A DNA stretch of 64,000 nucleotides from Plumapathes pennacea (taxonomy: Eukaryota; Cnidaria; Anthozoa; Antipatharia; Myriopathidae). The stretch is taken from positions 10,722,068 to 10,786,067 of the forward strand of contig OZ038472.1 in assembly GCA_964036295.1 (NCBI GenBank), written 5' to 3'. A model generated the notes under the pieces. That model had not been told where the DNA came from and did not search any database. It saw only the letters and a list, made by a program, of their open reading frames with translations. Below, in pieces: positions 18,993-31,133 of the stretch (the stretch's first letter is position 1; each line of letters opens with the position of its first letter). Made by a program: the position numbers and the translations under genes.

Positions 18993-20680
18993 ATGGCGGC
19001 TCAAACACAGGGAATACAGCATTTGTTGGCAGCGGAGAAGAAGGCGGCGGACCTGGTTTCTGACGCTCGTAAACGTAAGTTTTAACTCTTGTGATCACTA
19101 GGAACTACTGCTACACAATACCGTGGTCGCTACAAGAATATGCTTCACACATCGACGAGAAAAATGACACAGCTCGTATCGAGCAATGCCGTCATCCGCA
19201 CTTTAATAATACAATACAGAGATGAAAGGTTGGGAATTGTTTTAGGATATGTTGCAGCTGTAAAAGGATGTTTCTTGTCTGGTATGTTTGTACTTTAGGG
19301 AAGTTATTTTAATTTGGTCAATTGCTACACTAAATTCGCAAGCTTTGTTCACAACCCAGCTGGGCGACAAAGACTTTTTAAATTTATCGGGACGTGACTA
19401 AGGTGTTTAAAATTTGTACACGTTGTAAACGAGAGCCCCCGATAATGAATTTTAGTCGATGACCCGATCCATAAATGCCTTCACTTTAAACAGCTAAAAG
19501 TTTAATAGTGGAATGAGATGAGAATTCATAAAAATGCTATGACAAAATAATGGGCTCTCAAAAAATGCTCACAGAATATTCAGTGCTTTTATTTATTTAT
19601 TTATTTATTATTCTATTTACTCGCTTTAATTATACTGTGACAAAAGCGTAAATTTAGGATACAATATTTTAGTTTAGGAATAGGGGGAATTCATAGCTCT
19701 ATATTGACCAGTGAAAACTTGTTTTATCTCAAAGTGTATAATTTACATGAGTTTTGTTATGAAAAAGCAGTCCCCTCCCCCTCCAAAAAGAAAAAAAAGA
19801 AAAAGAAAAAAAAAAGCAGTTGAAATCTGATGTTTTCTGCATGTTTCAGGTATGTGAAGTGATGCACACAGTACCTGTGCTGTAGGAATTCTGCAATAGT
19901 ATTTATTTTTATTATTTTATAATACAATTCTTGGTGACGGTACTTTATCAATTTTGCTGGCTTTTTTCTTAGGGAAAACAAGGCGACTCAAGCAAGCTAA
20001 AGAAGAAGCACAGGAGGAGATACAAAACTATAGAGAGGAACGTGAAAGACAGTTCAAGGAATACCAGACAGAGGTACTAAAATTACCAATTCCTACCCAC
20101 ATGTTATTACAGTATTTCAAAGACAAGTCAGAGTGGCTCCTAACACCCAGAACAAGGTGTTTGGAATCCCTCATTCAAGACAATGCACACCTTTCTTAAA
20201 ACAAACTTCTTAAAGGAATGTATGCAAATTAAGAAAATGTTTATCCCTACAGTTTGGAGATCAAACTCTCAAACCAATTATTGTTTGATGCTATATGGCA
20301 AAGCCTATCCACTTGAACAACTGCAATAAGCTACACAGTAGTTGGCTAATAAGATCATAAATATTGTTAAAATGAGTTTGAGAAGTAGTTGTATAAACCT
20401 GTTTTTAGAAAGAAAGTACTGTACTGTAAGTGTACATACAGTAGGCAGCAAGAAGCTTGTACATGTATACATATGTTTATCAAACTATTTTTCTTTACTT
20501 CAATTTTAGCACATGGGCTCCAAAGATGATTTTCAGGCCAAAATCTCTCAAGAAACTGATGTGCATCTGGAACAAACACAGCAGAATGTGAACAAGAACA
20601 AGGATGTTGTGATAGAAAGGATTCTCTCACTAGTGTATGATATCAAGCCTGAATTACACCAGAATTTACAGATCAAATAA
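18993..20680 (+). CDS. ATP6V1G: V-type proton ATPase subunit G
   Basis: Exons 18993-19074, 19973-20073 and 20510-20680 join to 117 codons plus stop, the normal size for animal subunit G. The start reads [20 protein letters not shown] and the middle [20 protein letters not shown], both hallmark segments of the family. The C-terminal exon carries the helical tail ([20 protein letters not shown]). Subunit G is a long helix that pairs with subunit E as a peripheral stalk of the cytosolic V1 sector. The enzyme acidifies endosomes, lysosomes and other compartments. All splice sites are consensus and phases agree. A possible polyadenylation signal AATAAA lies at 21010-21015. Confidence 0.95.
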
Positions 20681-21860
20681 CTTGATTGACAGAACTGTGA
20701 TCATAGGTATTTTCATTAAAATTTTTATTCATTTGGTTATTATCTCAAGATGCATATTATCACTGAAATATCAAAACAATGTTACACAAACAATGGATTG
20801 ATTGTTATGTAGTCTGTTGAAAAGAAGAAAAAGAATAGGGCAGTCTTGATTGGGTAATCTTGGTAGAATTGAATTTTGTGATCATTCTTTTGAAATAACT
20901 TTAATTTGTACTGGATTTTAGAGACTTCAGGTTTGACTCAATATGTTGTGAAGCCACTGATCAAAGGCATGAGCCGGACACTCAGGTTAAAGCGTACCCC
21001 AGACACTAAAATAAATGAGTGCAAAAGCCAGAAACATGACTGATTTTCTGTTTTATGTTTATGGGAGGCCAGGGTCCAGTGCATGCAGTGTAATGTTGAT
21101 TTTCACTGACCTTTGTACAAATAGAGTAGAACCCCGCTAACTTGAACTCCCAAGGGAAACCAGAAATACGTTTAAGTTAGTGGGAGTTCAAGTTAACTGA
21201 TACAGTGGTAAATGGCTGAAAGGGAAATCCAAGTGATATGGGTTTGAGTTCAAGATAGCAGGGAGTTCCAGTTGACCAAGTTCAACTTAGTGGGGTTCTA
21301 CTGTGTGTACTTTTCATTAATTCAAAAATATTCACAGAATGTGTGTAACTGTCCTGTTACTGAATAGAAGTAACCTATTGATTGCAGTAAAACTAGACAA
21401 GGTTTCCCACATTTGAGTTGCATGCAACTTGAGGTCACAATGCATCTAATCCGAGGCAAGGATGCATCCATTTGCAACAGGACAAACCATGTACTATATT
21501 GTAAGATGATTTCAAGCAGTACTACTGTATGTTGTAAACTGTACTTTCAAGCCAGGGACTAATGCAATGAATAAAGGCCCTGTGACATTCTTGCAATGTA
21601 ATGGGGAAATGTGTGCAATACAGAAATGTATGCAAATACTGTATAGTGTGTGCAATTCCATTTGTTGATTGGTATTGTGAGCTGAATGTTTTTTGATGGG
21701 TATTATGCAATGCAATGGTTTAATTTTTCTTAAATGTAGAAACCCTTTCCTCCTCCAGGAGTGAAAACGGGCCTGATTCAGGTGGAACTCCCCTTCACAG
21801 GGAGTGCCCCCACCCCAGGACCTCAATATAAATTTGTCATATCTACCATGGGATGACTGA

Positions 21861-21895
<35 letters not shown>

Positions 21896-22520
21896 AAAAT
21901 TTAGGAACTAGCAGAATGGGCTCTTTTTATTGAACATTTCATGTGTCTACTACCCCCAGTAGTTCGCACAATAGTGTTACATAATGCGAGAGTTCTGCCT
22001 TCAAGGCAAGTGTGCAGTATGGTAAGTGGACATTACACAACACAAAATAATTATATTACTGTAAGATAAGTAGACAGTACAAGCAATCTGAGGTACAGCA
22101 GGTGCTGCATGCATTTTTCTCAACATACAGTAGTATGCACTTGTGAACCTGATGCCACTTGAGGACCATACCTGACTTTATTCTGTTATTGTAAGTGAAG
22201 TTACCATTTGCCTTGTCTTACATAAGAAATAAAGTTCTTGTCAAGTTGCTATGTTGTGCTTTTCCACACTTGTCTTGTGTTGTTTGCTTCATCCTGCCGA
22301 CCTGCTATATTTTTTAAATATCTTTTTTCACCTTCAGGTTTTAAACTCAAAAACATACATGTAACTACTGTACAGCTCAATAAAAATACATCTTTCTTTA
22401 TGGTGCATATGCATGTTCACACAGCCAGGAAAAAATTAAAACAGATGCCATACTTGACTACTGTTATCTTTCTTTGCAAGCCTAGAGAGTTCATAAATAC
22501 CTACTTAGCAAGAGTTACAT
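20681..22520. other. 3-prime flank and intergenic interval
   Basis: Probable 3-prime UTR of the V-ATPase G gene, then non-coding DNA. It contains a Tigger-like MITE (21125-21303), a poly-A run (21861-21893) and no exon that I could support. Confidence 0.5.
21125..21303. mobile_element. Tigger/pogo-like MITE
   Basis: The ends are inverted complements (agtagaaccccgctaa and ttagtggggttctact). The body repeats the motif of short gtt-caagtta units seen in other copies in this window. It is the most diverged copy. Confidence 0.6.
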
Positions 22521-25500
22521 TTAGTTCCACACTGGTAGAGGATGAGCTTCAGTGTTGAACACAAACTTATCTAAAGGAACCACATCAACATCAGAAAATA
22601 ACAGAAATAAATACTTCAACGTTTCTCCTAAAAAGAAACTTTCCATTTTGTCTCTGTAGGTAACGTTTGTAGTCAGAACGCTGCGAAGAGATGAATAACC
22701 TCCAGTGCTAATGCGAGTGTACTTTTCAAATGCTTGGAAGATCTTCCACCCATATTCTTGGTATTTCTTGTCCTTGGTGATTCTGTACATTATGTAGAGT
22801 GATTCAACAGTTTCTGGTCGCAGGAGATTGTGAGCATCAAGGGGCTACAAGATACAATACAGACAAACTGTAAAAAGTGAAGTTCTTTCCTTTGAACTGC
22901 TGTATTAACCCTTTCACTCCCAAGAGTGATCAACTTCAATTTTCTCTTTAAGTTTCTTACCAGAAATATATCATACAGTAAGGAGAACTTTGCTTTTGAT
23001 ACTTTGCTCACATAACAGCAGATTGAACTATCAATTTTCATTACATTACTCTTACATTTTCCTCTTACATTTTTCTCTAAAGCCCAAACTGAATTTCCCA
23101 AATGTGAAATGTATGTGTTTTTCTTGATATCAACAATTTTTCAGGCCTGATACTCAGGCAAGAGGCCTGCAACCCACACTTGGTTGAGGGGTGCAAGGGA
23201 CAGAGCAGAAGTTGATTTTTGAGTAGAACTAAAGCTTTACATCAGTACATTAATACTGCAGTAGCTTTTTATGTTATATGTACTCAAACTATACTCTACT
23301 TAGGCGAATGAAAAAACCTAAACTATTGTTAACTTTAGTTTTTCTAACTCATAATAATTTTTGTAACTTGTAATTTTCGTAAATGAAAAAAAAAAAAAAA
23401 AAAATTGCACAAGTGTAAATGGGGCCTTTAACCTTTCACTTCCAATAGTGACCAACTTCGATTTTCTCCTTCGGTTTCTCACCAGAAACATATATGATAC
23501 AGAAGGGAGAACTTGGCTTTTGATAGTTTGCTAAGATGATAGCTGATTAAACTATCAATTCTCATTACATCACTCAATATATTTTACTCTTAAAAGGTTG
23601 GGAGAAGCTGCATTTTGAGCTTGGGTGCAAAAGGGTTAATAATTTACTATACCTTGACTATAATGTCCTTGCTATCACTACCACGAGTGTTGAAGTAAGC
23701 AATCTCTGGGCTGAGTCCCGTGGGCATCTTGGCATACATTTGATAGCAGGTCTCCATCATGTCTTTAGCAAACTGTTCATATTTACCATTACCCAAGCCA
23801 TTGTGAGCAGCTAGCATCATAGTGCCAGGAAGAAAACATACCAGGTGATCCTGCAACAGAAACACTCAGTACCTCATACTTCCCTCACAAGTCCTATCTC
23901 TGTACATTAAAATTTATTTGTATTACTCAATGACAACATAGTTTAATACAGTTGAACCTCGCTATTTCAAACTCGGATAATTCGAAATTCCCGTTATTTC
24001 AAAGTCAAGCCAAATCCCTGTGAATATATTTTTTCAGTCATTTACTATCAGCTATTTTGAAACTCCACTATTTCGAACTTTTTTTCGTGTTCCGTGGGAC
24101 TTCGAAATAGCGGGGTTTGACTGTAATAGAATACCGTCATCTGCTAAACGGTGAAAAAGCCTAAAAACAATAATATATAATATTATTAAATTAATTAATA
24201 AAAGTAATCAATAATATTATTATTTCAAGCATACCATTTTAGGACTAAATGTCTGACCATGAAGCAGTTCTCCAACATAGAGAAGCTTGTTTGGTTCTGA
24301 ATGCCGAGACAGGAGGGACATGACTCCATCCATTGCCTCTTCAAAATCATTCTTCAGCCTTTGAAAAGAAAAAAGAGTGCATGAGAAAATGTGCTGCAAA
24401 CTATAAGTGCGTATTGAGGCTATTGGTAAATTTTATTAAGAATTGCATAAGTCAAAGAAAACTTGCATTCTGATTGGTTACGAAGCAAGGGTATTTAGTG
24501 TGGAATTGCATGGATGATGTGTGTCTACGCGAGCAAGCGCGCTGTAAATAATAAAACAAACATAGTTGACTGACTTTTTAGCTAAAAGCTGAGCATTTCG
24601 GTGTGAACTATGAAGCAAATACATCCAGGTACTTACCGGTTATATTTTTGTAACGTCTTGTTTGGGCTTCTTCTTTCACACAAGTTTTTTCTTTCAGTTG
24701 TCGGCACCAATTTACGTGCTTGAACATCGGTGTTCAATGACAACGATCTTGTCTCCAGATTTCTTGGTGATTTGTTATAAATTATAAGTGAAACAGGTTT
24801 TGTTGAATAGAACTTTTCTTGCCCTTAAAGGGCATTTATAACAAAGATTAGTCACACCACAAGGTTCAAATAAAAGTGACTGTGATTTTGAATCTCAACT
24901 TGATTCCTAATTTGCTGGTTCTTGACAGTTGACTTTGCAATGGCTTTCTCGCGCGTGCTGAGGCGTGAAAATATAATTTCATTGTTTTTCTTTGACCTAT
25001 GCGATTCAAGAAAAATTCACTGCCTGGCGAGTGAATTCCATGTTAAATTTCACTCGAAAAACCAATATCGTCGGTTTTTCTTGTGAAATTTAACGTAGAA
25101 TTCACTCGTCAGGCAGTGAATTTTTCTATACAATACTTTGTGCATGCACTTGGGCTGACCTGTCATATATTATTATTATATTATTCTTCTTATTCTTCTT
25201 CTTCTTATTATAATATAAAATATATAAAAATAATATTTTTTATTCATTGGTAACTTAATTCTCACCAATTTTCTTTCTTGCCACTCTGTAGCCACTGCTT
25301 GAAAAGGTACTCATAGTAACTGTCCCCACGGGCCCCTAAAGTGATCGTTCCTCCTGGACGAAACTTTCCTGTATCAGCATTGATGAAGATCGGTACCAAG
25401 CCTGCCTTCTTGGGTAGTGTGTGCAATTGTTTCATCACAGTGTTGACAGCTCCCTAACACATGAAACCAAAAAAACCACCAGACGTCCTTTAAAAACTCA

Positions 25501-28500
25501 AGATCTTGGTAATATTGTCAACACATTGCACTGGTTGCAGTAACCAGTGGTTGGTAACATGGTTGGTAAGTGTTCGGTAACATGGTTGGTAACATGGTTG
25601 GTAACGTGGTTGGTAAGTGGTTGGTAAGTGTTCAGTAACATGGTTGGTAAGTGGTTGGTAAGTGTTCAGTAACATGGTTGGTAAGTGTTCGGTAACATGG
25701 TTGGTAAGTGTTCGGTAACATGGTTGGTAACATGGTTGGTAAGTGTTCAGTAACATGGTTGGTAAGTGGTTGGTAAGTGTTCAGTAACATGGTTGGTAAG
25801 TGGTTGGTAAGTGTTCGGTAACATGGTTGGTAACATGGTTGGTAAGTGGTTGGTAAGTATTCAGTAACATGGTTGGTAAGTGGTTGGTAAGTGTTCAGTA
25901 ACATGGTTGGTGAGTGGTTGGTAAGTGTTCAGTAACATGGTTGGTAAGTGTTCGGTAACATGGTTGGTAACATGGTTTGGTAAGTGGTTGGTAAGTGTTC
26001 AGTAACATGGTTGGTAACATGGTTGGTAAGTGGTTGGTAAGTGTTCAGTAACATGGTTGATAAGTGTTCGGTAACATGGTTGATAACATGGTTGGTAAGT
26101 GGTTGGTAAGTGTTCAGTAACATGGTTGATAAGTGTTCGGTAACATGGTTGGTAACATGGTTGGTAAGTGGTTGGTAAGTGTTCAGTAACATGGTTGGTA
26201 ACATGATTGGTAAGTGGTTGGTAAGTGTTCAGTAACATGGTTGATAAGTGTTCAGTAACATGGTTGATAAGTGGTTGGTAACATGGCTAATTATGTGTTA
26301 TGATGACCAGTACTCATGACTGTGGTCAGTAATCTCTCCAATCAAATGCCAAGTTCCTCCATTCTGTGTGACAAACATTGCATGGATCTTTGATGAGATA
26401 CAGTAAAAAAGAAAAGAAAATTGGTAAAGGATAATCATTTCTTTATTTACCTCATAAACTGAGTTGCCAGTGGCCCGAGTGAGGTCCTTGAACTCCAGCT
26501 GAATGGTGCTGACTTCAGAAACTGAACTGTCCGGCCCCCAGCGGGGGGCGTGAGCCATGCCCCTCATCAAGTTCACATCTGAGTATGGGACACTGGAGCG
26601 TGACTTGAAGCAGGGCAGAAGACGGTTACCCATATCCGTCTGTAAACACAAAGCAAGGATAAAGACAACACTGTCTGAGATATACCAAGGTTTCAGTCAT
26701 GTGAGTGATCTTGTTACTAACCCTTTCACTACCAAGTTCAAAATACAGATTCTCCCAACCTTTAAGTGATACAGTGAGAATTGATAGTTTAATCAGTTGT
26801 CATCTGAGCAAGGTATCAAAAGCCAAGTTCTCCTTACTGTATAAATATATATCTCTGGGAAAACACTGCAGGAGAAAATTGAAGTTGACTACTCTTGGGA
26901 GTGAAAGGGTTAAAATAGCATGATGCTTTGTGTCCTAAGATTGTTTGACACACAAAGTACATATACACTGTACAGGAGTTTACATTACTGTATGACAACT
27001 TTCATACCATTCAAATCCTTTTTTCTCAAATAAATAACAAACATTTGCAATAAATACAGTTAATGTAGTCCATTCATAAAGCAGAGCCTAGTGCAGAATC
27101 TTTCTTACAAAATGAGTTTAATTTGCATGGCAATAAACATGCAAATAGAACTGATTTTCACAAGAAAGGTTTTGCACAAGGCTTCGCTTTGAAACAGGCA
27201 ACAGGTATCACAGATGTGGCCTATGATACCACTTGCAAGCCTTCAATTTTCTCAGTATTTTGTGAAGAGGATGTTTACTGTCAGATTTAATAACACAACT
27301 TACTGCTTTGTCGAGGAACACGGCATCATGAGAAATATGGTAAGCACTCAGGAGGCCACCCAACACCCTGATGGTGGTCTCAAACAAATTCACATCAACA
27401 TCTTTGTTAAATGTCAGGCTGTCACGCACCCAGTTTCTCGCTTCTGAAAACTCCTCCTTTAAATTCATCAATAACATGGTGTCTAATGAATCGATGAGTG
27501 TAAGTCCGACACCAAACCATTCACTCCATGACCGAGAGAGTGGCTTCAGTTCATCATGCCCCCAAGCATACTCTTTATAACCCTTCCATGCATGTTTGAA
27601 TGCCGACACAACAGCCTTTTGACGCTCATTGTGTTCTTCCACTGGTAGAATATTGAAGCCATTGATGTTAACAGACAACACTGCCTTGTCATCTGTGTAT
27701 TTCGTTTCTCCATCCCCAGCATTCTCTTGAGAGTTTTCTTCCTCCCTTTCTTTGCCTTTCAATGCAGTATCCCCATGAAACTCTCCATTATGATCTTCAG
27801 AATTATTGTCAACCTCAACATTATTTCTTCTTTCTTTTTCCTGTTTGTTTAGTTCTATCTCATTGGCTTTTTGTACTGCATTATTGTCCCTGTTGCCATT
27901 GCGTCCAGCAAGCTTGGGAGGCCCCCTTCTTCCACCTTCAAAATTTAGGCTTAGTTTTTCTTTCACTCTGTCTAGCTGCTGTTTAGTAGGAATGTCATTT
28001 TCAGGTAAATGTACGATATGGGGCTTATGGAGGGAGTCATCTTGATCAAACTCATTGAGGCTACTCCATATTGTTCTTTCTCTCCACCAAATTAAAGTTC
28101 CAAAGCAGAGAAACGTGAACAAAAGAATGAGAGAACGCTGGAAGGATGAAAAACTTTTCCATTTCTAAAAACAAAACAAAACAAAAAAAAACACAAATCA
28201 AAAAATAGAGAAAGAATTAAAAAATATGAATGACAGCTCAACTGAAATTTTTTTATGCTCAACTATATTTTTTATGCACATTTGGAAACATAATATGTAG
28301 CCATGATTGGCAAATAGCTTGATTCTAAGCAAGAGAATGCATGCTCACTTGTCATTTCTCCAAATGGAAGGCAGCTGGAGCCACAGTACAAGTACAGTTG
28401 TATGTACAATCATTCCTTCCACACTGCCCCTAATCAATTATTCATGTTACCTTCCTGTTTTCAGGCTAAAGTTGACTTAATCCTGGATTAGCTTATTGCT

Positions 28501-28958
28501 TTAAACCAACTGGTGGGGCGCTGTTTCAGACATTTGAGAAAACACAGTATCTATAGGTACACACACCCTGCTTTGTTATAAATAAGAGGCAATAATGCGA
28601 TACACTATGGTACAGTAGAGTGTATATTTACTTTAGATAAGCAGTTAAGCACTCAAAACAACTAACAACTTATTGTACACAGCTGTAATATTAATTATTT
28701 ATGTGTAAGGTACATACATACTCTACACAATCAAAATTATTTCAAGGACAAAATGATGACAAGCAACCAGCTCGTGAAGAATCAATAGATGCTCTGAAAT
28801 GTCTAAAATGGTGTCCATGTGTGGAAATAATTGGTAACAATCCACTGTTCCTAGTCCTACTTGAGAACTTGTACCAGCCGTATTGTTTCCACTTGGGGCA
28901 CTTAATTGTCACATAAGCCTTTGGCTTCACAGCTTGGGTTTTCAATACAACTTTCAAT

Positions 28959-29008
<50 letters not shown>

Positions 29009-29586
29009 TTTATTAGGCCAAGAGGGCCACATAAAAGAAATTTAAATTAATTGACAGTATTAGAGACAATATGCAACATTTTCAAAATTCGTCCTCCATA
29101 CCGGTTCGGAAAATTAATGGAATGACTCATCATTGCTGAGCTTGTTGAGTTTAGTGTTAGTGTTTATCAGAAACAAGTTCAAAACAGCTGTCACTGAAAT
29201 TGTCAGGAGTTTTTCATGGAACCACTGGTAAACAAAAGCAAGTACTGATCACATCAGTAAATTTAGTTAGTAAATTTCAGTAAACGGCCGATGTTTATTT
29301 ATATAATATTGTGAGCTCTTTTCACCAAATCACTTCTTTCAACTCGAGACTACAGCGCGCGACCCAATAAGATACAGCATAGGTGAGAGCGTAGACGTAA
29401 CACAATTTCTCGTTTGTTCGATCAAGTTGTGTGTCATGAATTGTTGCGGTAAATCTAATTTTGTGCACTTACCCTGTAGAAAGAAATATGGCGGCGACTT
29501 TTGCTGTTATTGTATTCTGTTTCAGCGGTACCTGGTGGCATGGAAACGGTGATGAAGTCTCCAGACGACCGCCATGAATTCGACAT
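22521..29586 (-). CDS. MAN1B1: ER mannosyl-oligosaccharide 1,2-alpha-mannosidase
   Basis: Seven exons: 29586-29473, 28164-27304, 26639-26451, 25453-25266, 24358-24235, 23850-23653 and 22844-22521. They sum to 665 codons plus stop with consistent phases. It is a type II membrane protein: basic cytosolic [11 protein letters not shown], then a membrane span [17 protein letters not shown] at about 48-65, a variable charged stem, and a GH47 catalytic domain from about 220. Key family segments are [39 protein letters not shown] (acidic catalytic Glu), [16 protein letters not shown] (Asp), [30 protein letters not shown] (catalytic Glu) and [11 protein letters not shown] (calcium-binding Thr). The enzyme removes one mannose from Man9 glycans in the early secretory pathway, a step in glycan trimming and in marking misfolded glycoproteins. 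Human length is 699, so this copy is complete with a shorter N-terminus. Confidence 0.95.
22909..23050. mobile_element. TTAA MITE, copy A (truncated at one end)
   Basis: Starts TTAA-CCCTTTCACTCCCAAG and shares its body (gtgatcaacttcaattttctc, ttactgtatgat-like) with copies at 23432, 26721, about 48895 and about 57957. It lies in MAN1B1 intron 6. The far end is not conserved. Confidence 0.6.
23432..23635. mobile_element. TTAA MITE, copy B
   Basis: A complete copy of about 204 bp between TTAA motifs (23428-23431 and 23636-23639). The ends are cctttcacttcc and ggtgcaaaaggg, a degenerate inverted pair. It lies in MAN1B1 intron 6, beside copy A. Confidence 0.65.
23949..24123. mobile_element. Tigger/pogo-like MITE in MAN1B1 intron 5
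   Basis: A 175-bp element with TA on both sides. The ends are cagttgaacctcgctatttc and its inverted complement ending gactg. It contains repeated 12-base-type units built on tatttcgaa. Confidence 0.8.
24439..25011. repeat. MITE-like inverted-repeat element in MAN1B1 intron 4
   Basis: The ends match as inverted complements with few mismatches: gaattgcataagtcaaagaa near 24440 and ctttgacctatgcgattc near 24993. The interior has no ORF. Confidence 0.55.
25010..25126. repeat. Short foldback repeat
   Basis: A long imperfect hairpin. Arms beginning gaaaaattcactgcctggcg and ending caggcagtgaatttttc pair over about 50 bases with a loop near 25068. It directly abuts the element at 24439-25011 and may be part of it. 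Confidence 0.7.
25550..26285. repeat. Minisatellite in MAN1B1 intron 3
   Basis: About 735 bp made of interleaved short units such as gtaacatggttg, gtaagtggttg and gtaagtgttcag, in variable order. The reading frames in it are only translated repeat. On the plus strand the unit repeatedly contains GGTAAGT, but the host gene is on the other strand. Confidence 0.95.
26721..26909. mobile_element. TTAA MITE, copy C (inverted orientation)
   Basis: The ends are ccctttcactacc and gggagtgaaaggg, followed by TTAA at 26910-26913. The body is the inverted complement of copies A and B. It lies in MAN1B1 intron 2. Confidence 0.7.
28960..29005. repeat. Poly-T run in MAN1B1 intron 1
   Basis: Forty-six consecutive T residues. 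Possibly the tail of an inserted retroposon on the minus strand, but no element body was recognised beside it. Confidence 0.9.
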
Positions 29587-30411
29587 TGCTCCACCAGTGG
29601 AAAGTACGGTAGAATCATTTACTTTTCTCCCACTCAACTGGCTCTCAACAGTTGATGCATTCTTGTTTTCGGCTTGGCCGCTGCTCGGCTAGATACGTCA
29701 TATATGACACGTTATAATGTACCGGCAGACGATACCCATGCTGGCATATCATTGGACTCCTGGGAAGCACTGAGACGTTCAATATTCAGAGAGTTGCTGT
29801 GGTTTAGCGAGACTCTCCGATAGTTATACATGAAAAGCTGTCGCAAAACTGTATACACAGGGATACATTTTGGTACACTATAATGCACCATATACGACGT
29901 ATCTGCGGATCTCGTACCAAGCCTTTCGCGCCTGGAGAGCCACGTCATCACAGGACGAACGAAATTTTTGCGGAGTCATGCGGAGCCTATACGGCCGAGT
30001 ATTTTTTCGTGAAAACCGTAGGTCCTGAAGGAAGTAGAGCTGGTCAGTCTTAACTCAGTATCAAAGACCGGCGAGACCGGCGAGGGGCGAAGTTTTGGTA
30101 GGGTCTCAACCTGCCTGTTTTGGTCCGGGGTGGGGGGGCATTTTTTAATCTGAGAAAAATATAATTTTCTATTGCCTGAGGACGTTTTTATCATTAAAAT
30201 GGCTGATTTGAATTGATTTCATATATATTTTTGTATTATACTGTACGTTACGCGAAAAAAGGCGTCACGTATTCCTCCCTCTGTCAGCCCCACCAGACGT
30301 TAGTTAATTTTTAACTGTGAAGGAGAGGCTACCCCGCCGTACGTCTTCAGAACTGAGAGAAATAGTCCCTTTGTGCGTACAGTTACAAAATCGCACGCTA
30401 CGCCCCTGTCA

Positions 30412-30787
30412 CCGTAGCTTTGGTTTCCGTTTTCGGTCTGTTATCTTCCCAGAAGTATTTTGTGTCGCCACAGAAAGTTTTGTCGGGACTAAATAATTAG
30501 CGGCGACAGAGATATTTGCAATCCCGCAGCGGTATCCATCAAACATTTGTTTACGGCTATTCTCAAAGATTTCGCGGTGAACTTAAGAACGCAAGCCAAA
30601 ATCGTGCCCTAAAATCCAGTTTATCCATGCATGTTCCACAGAGCCAAACGGTGTTGAGTTTGGATGGGACGAAGTTAACTTTTACACATTCATTCGCCAC
30701 ATCTCGAGTTGTTAGCGAAGTCAATTACGTCATCGCATATCACGTGATAATATGAACCAATCACCGTGTGTTGATTCTCGACCCAGA
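30412..30787. repeat. Dispersed repeat, copy 1
   Basis: About 380 bp closely matching 58611-59003 in the same orientation (starting tcgtagctttggtttccg, ending in the cacgtgataat region). Scattered substitutions suggest roughly 85-90 percent identity by eye. No ORF is shared by both copies. The second copy lies just upstream of the plus-strand transporter gene. Confidence 0.8.
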
Positions 30788-30835
30788 AGAAAAAAAAACT
30801 CGATTTTTAAGCTCGTCGCAGTCGCGAGCAATAAG

Positions 30836-31020
30836 AAGCGTCTGTCTGTGATAAATATAACTCCTCCAGGGAGATAGCGGGCAGTTTCTGGGAACGTGTA
30901 ATGAATGTGCTGTGTCAGTTTAAAACTTCTGAGCTCACAATTTAAATTTCTCCAACTATTCAAAAAATGTGAGAGTTGTCCGATACACCGCCCTCCCTCT
31001 TTCTCTTTCTAGTATAAATA

Positions 31021-31095
<75 letters not shown>

Positions 31096-31133
31096 CTTTA
31101 TGCAGTACGTATAGGCATACAGTTAAATACGGA
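30836..31133 (-). pseudogene. Duplicated FBXL6 exon fragment with flanking intron
   Basis: On the minus strand this copies 34998-34352, including an acceptor CAG and the first half of the FBXL6 exon at 34407-34324 (codons reading KLPAISLEELYLSQTDASY). It then diverges and lacks the rest of the exon and its donor. It also matches the DNA beyond the exon up to atactttatgcagtacgtat. It is a segmental duplication, not a working exon. Confidence 0.75.
31019..31093. repeat. GATA microsatellite
   Basis: About 18 copies of atag with one variant unit. It sits exactly where the sister copy (34352-34998) carries a short AT repeat and an inserted MITE. Confidence 0.9.

Noticed and set aside
18832..19101. 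89-residue plus-strand ORF beginning MDLGTELP
   Set aside because: It overlaps V-ATPase G exon 1 in another frame and runs past a consensus donor at 19075.
25490..26238. Minus-strand ORFs reading repeated [14 protein letters not shown] units
   Set aside because: They are translations of the minisatellite; the frame stays open only because the unit lacks stops.
22521..29586. Considered EDEM or Golgi mannosidase IA/IB instead of MAN1B1
   Set aside because: The [11 protein letters not shown] end, the [14 protein letters not shown] segment and the cytosolic RKWKSF start fit ER mannosidase I best; EDEM proteins lack this type II anchor pattern.
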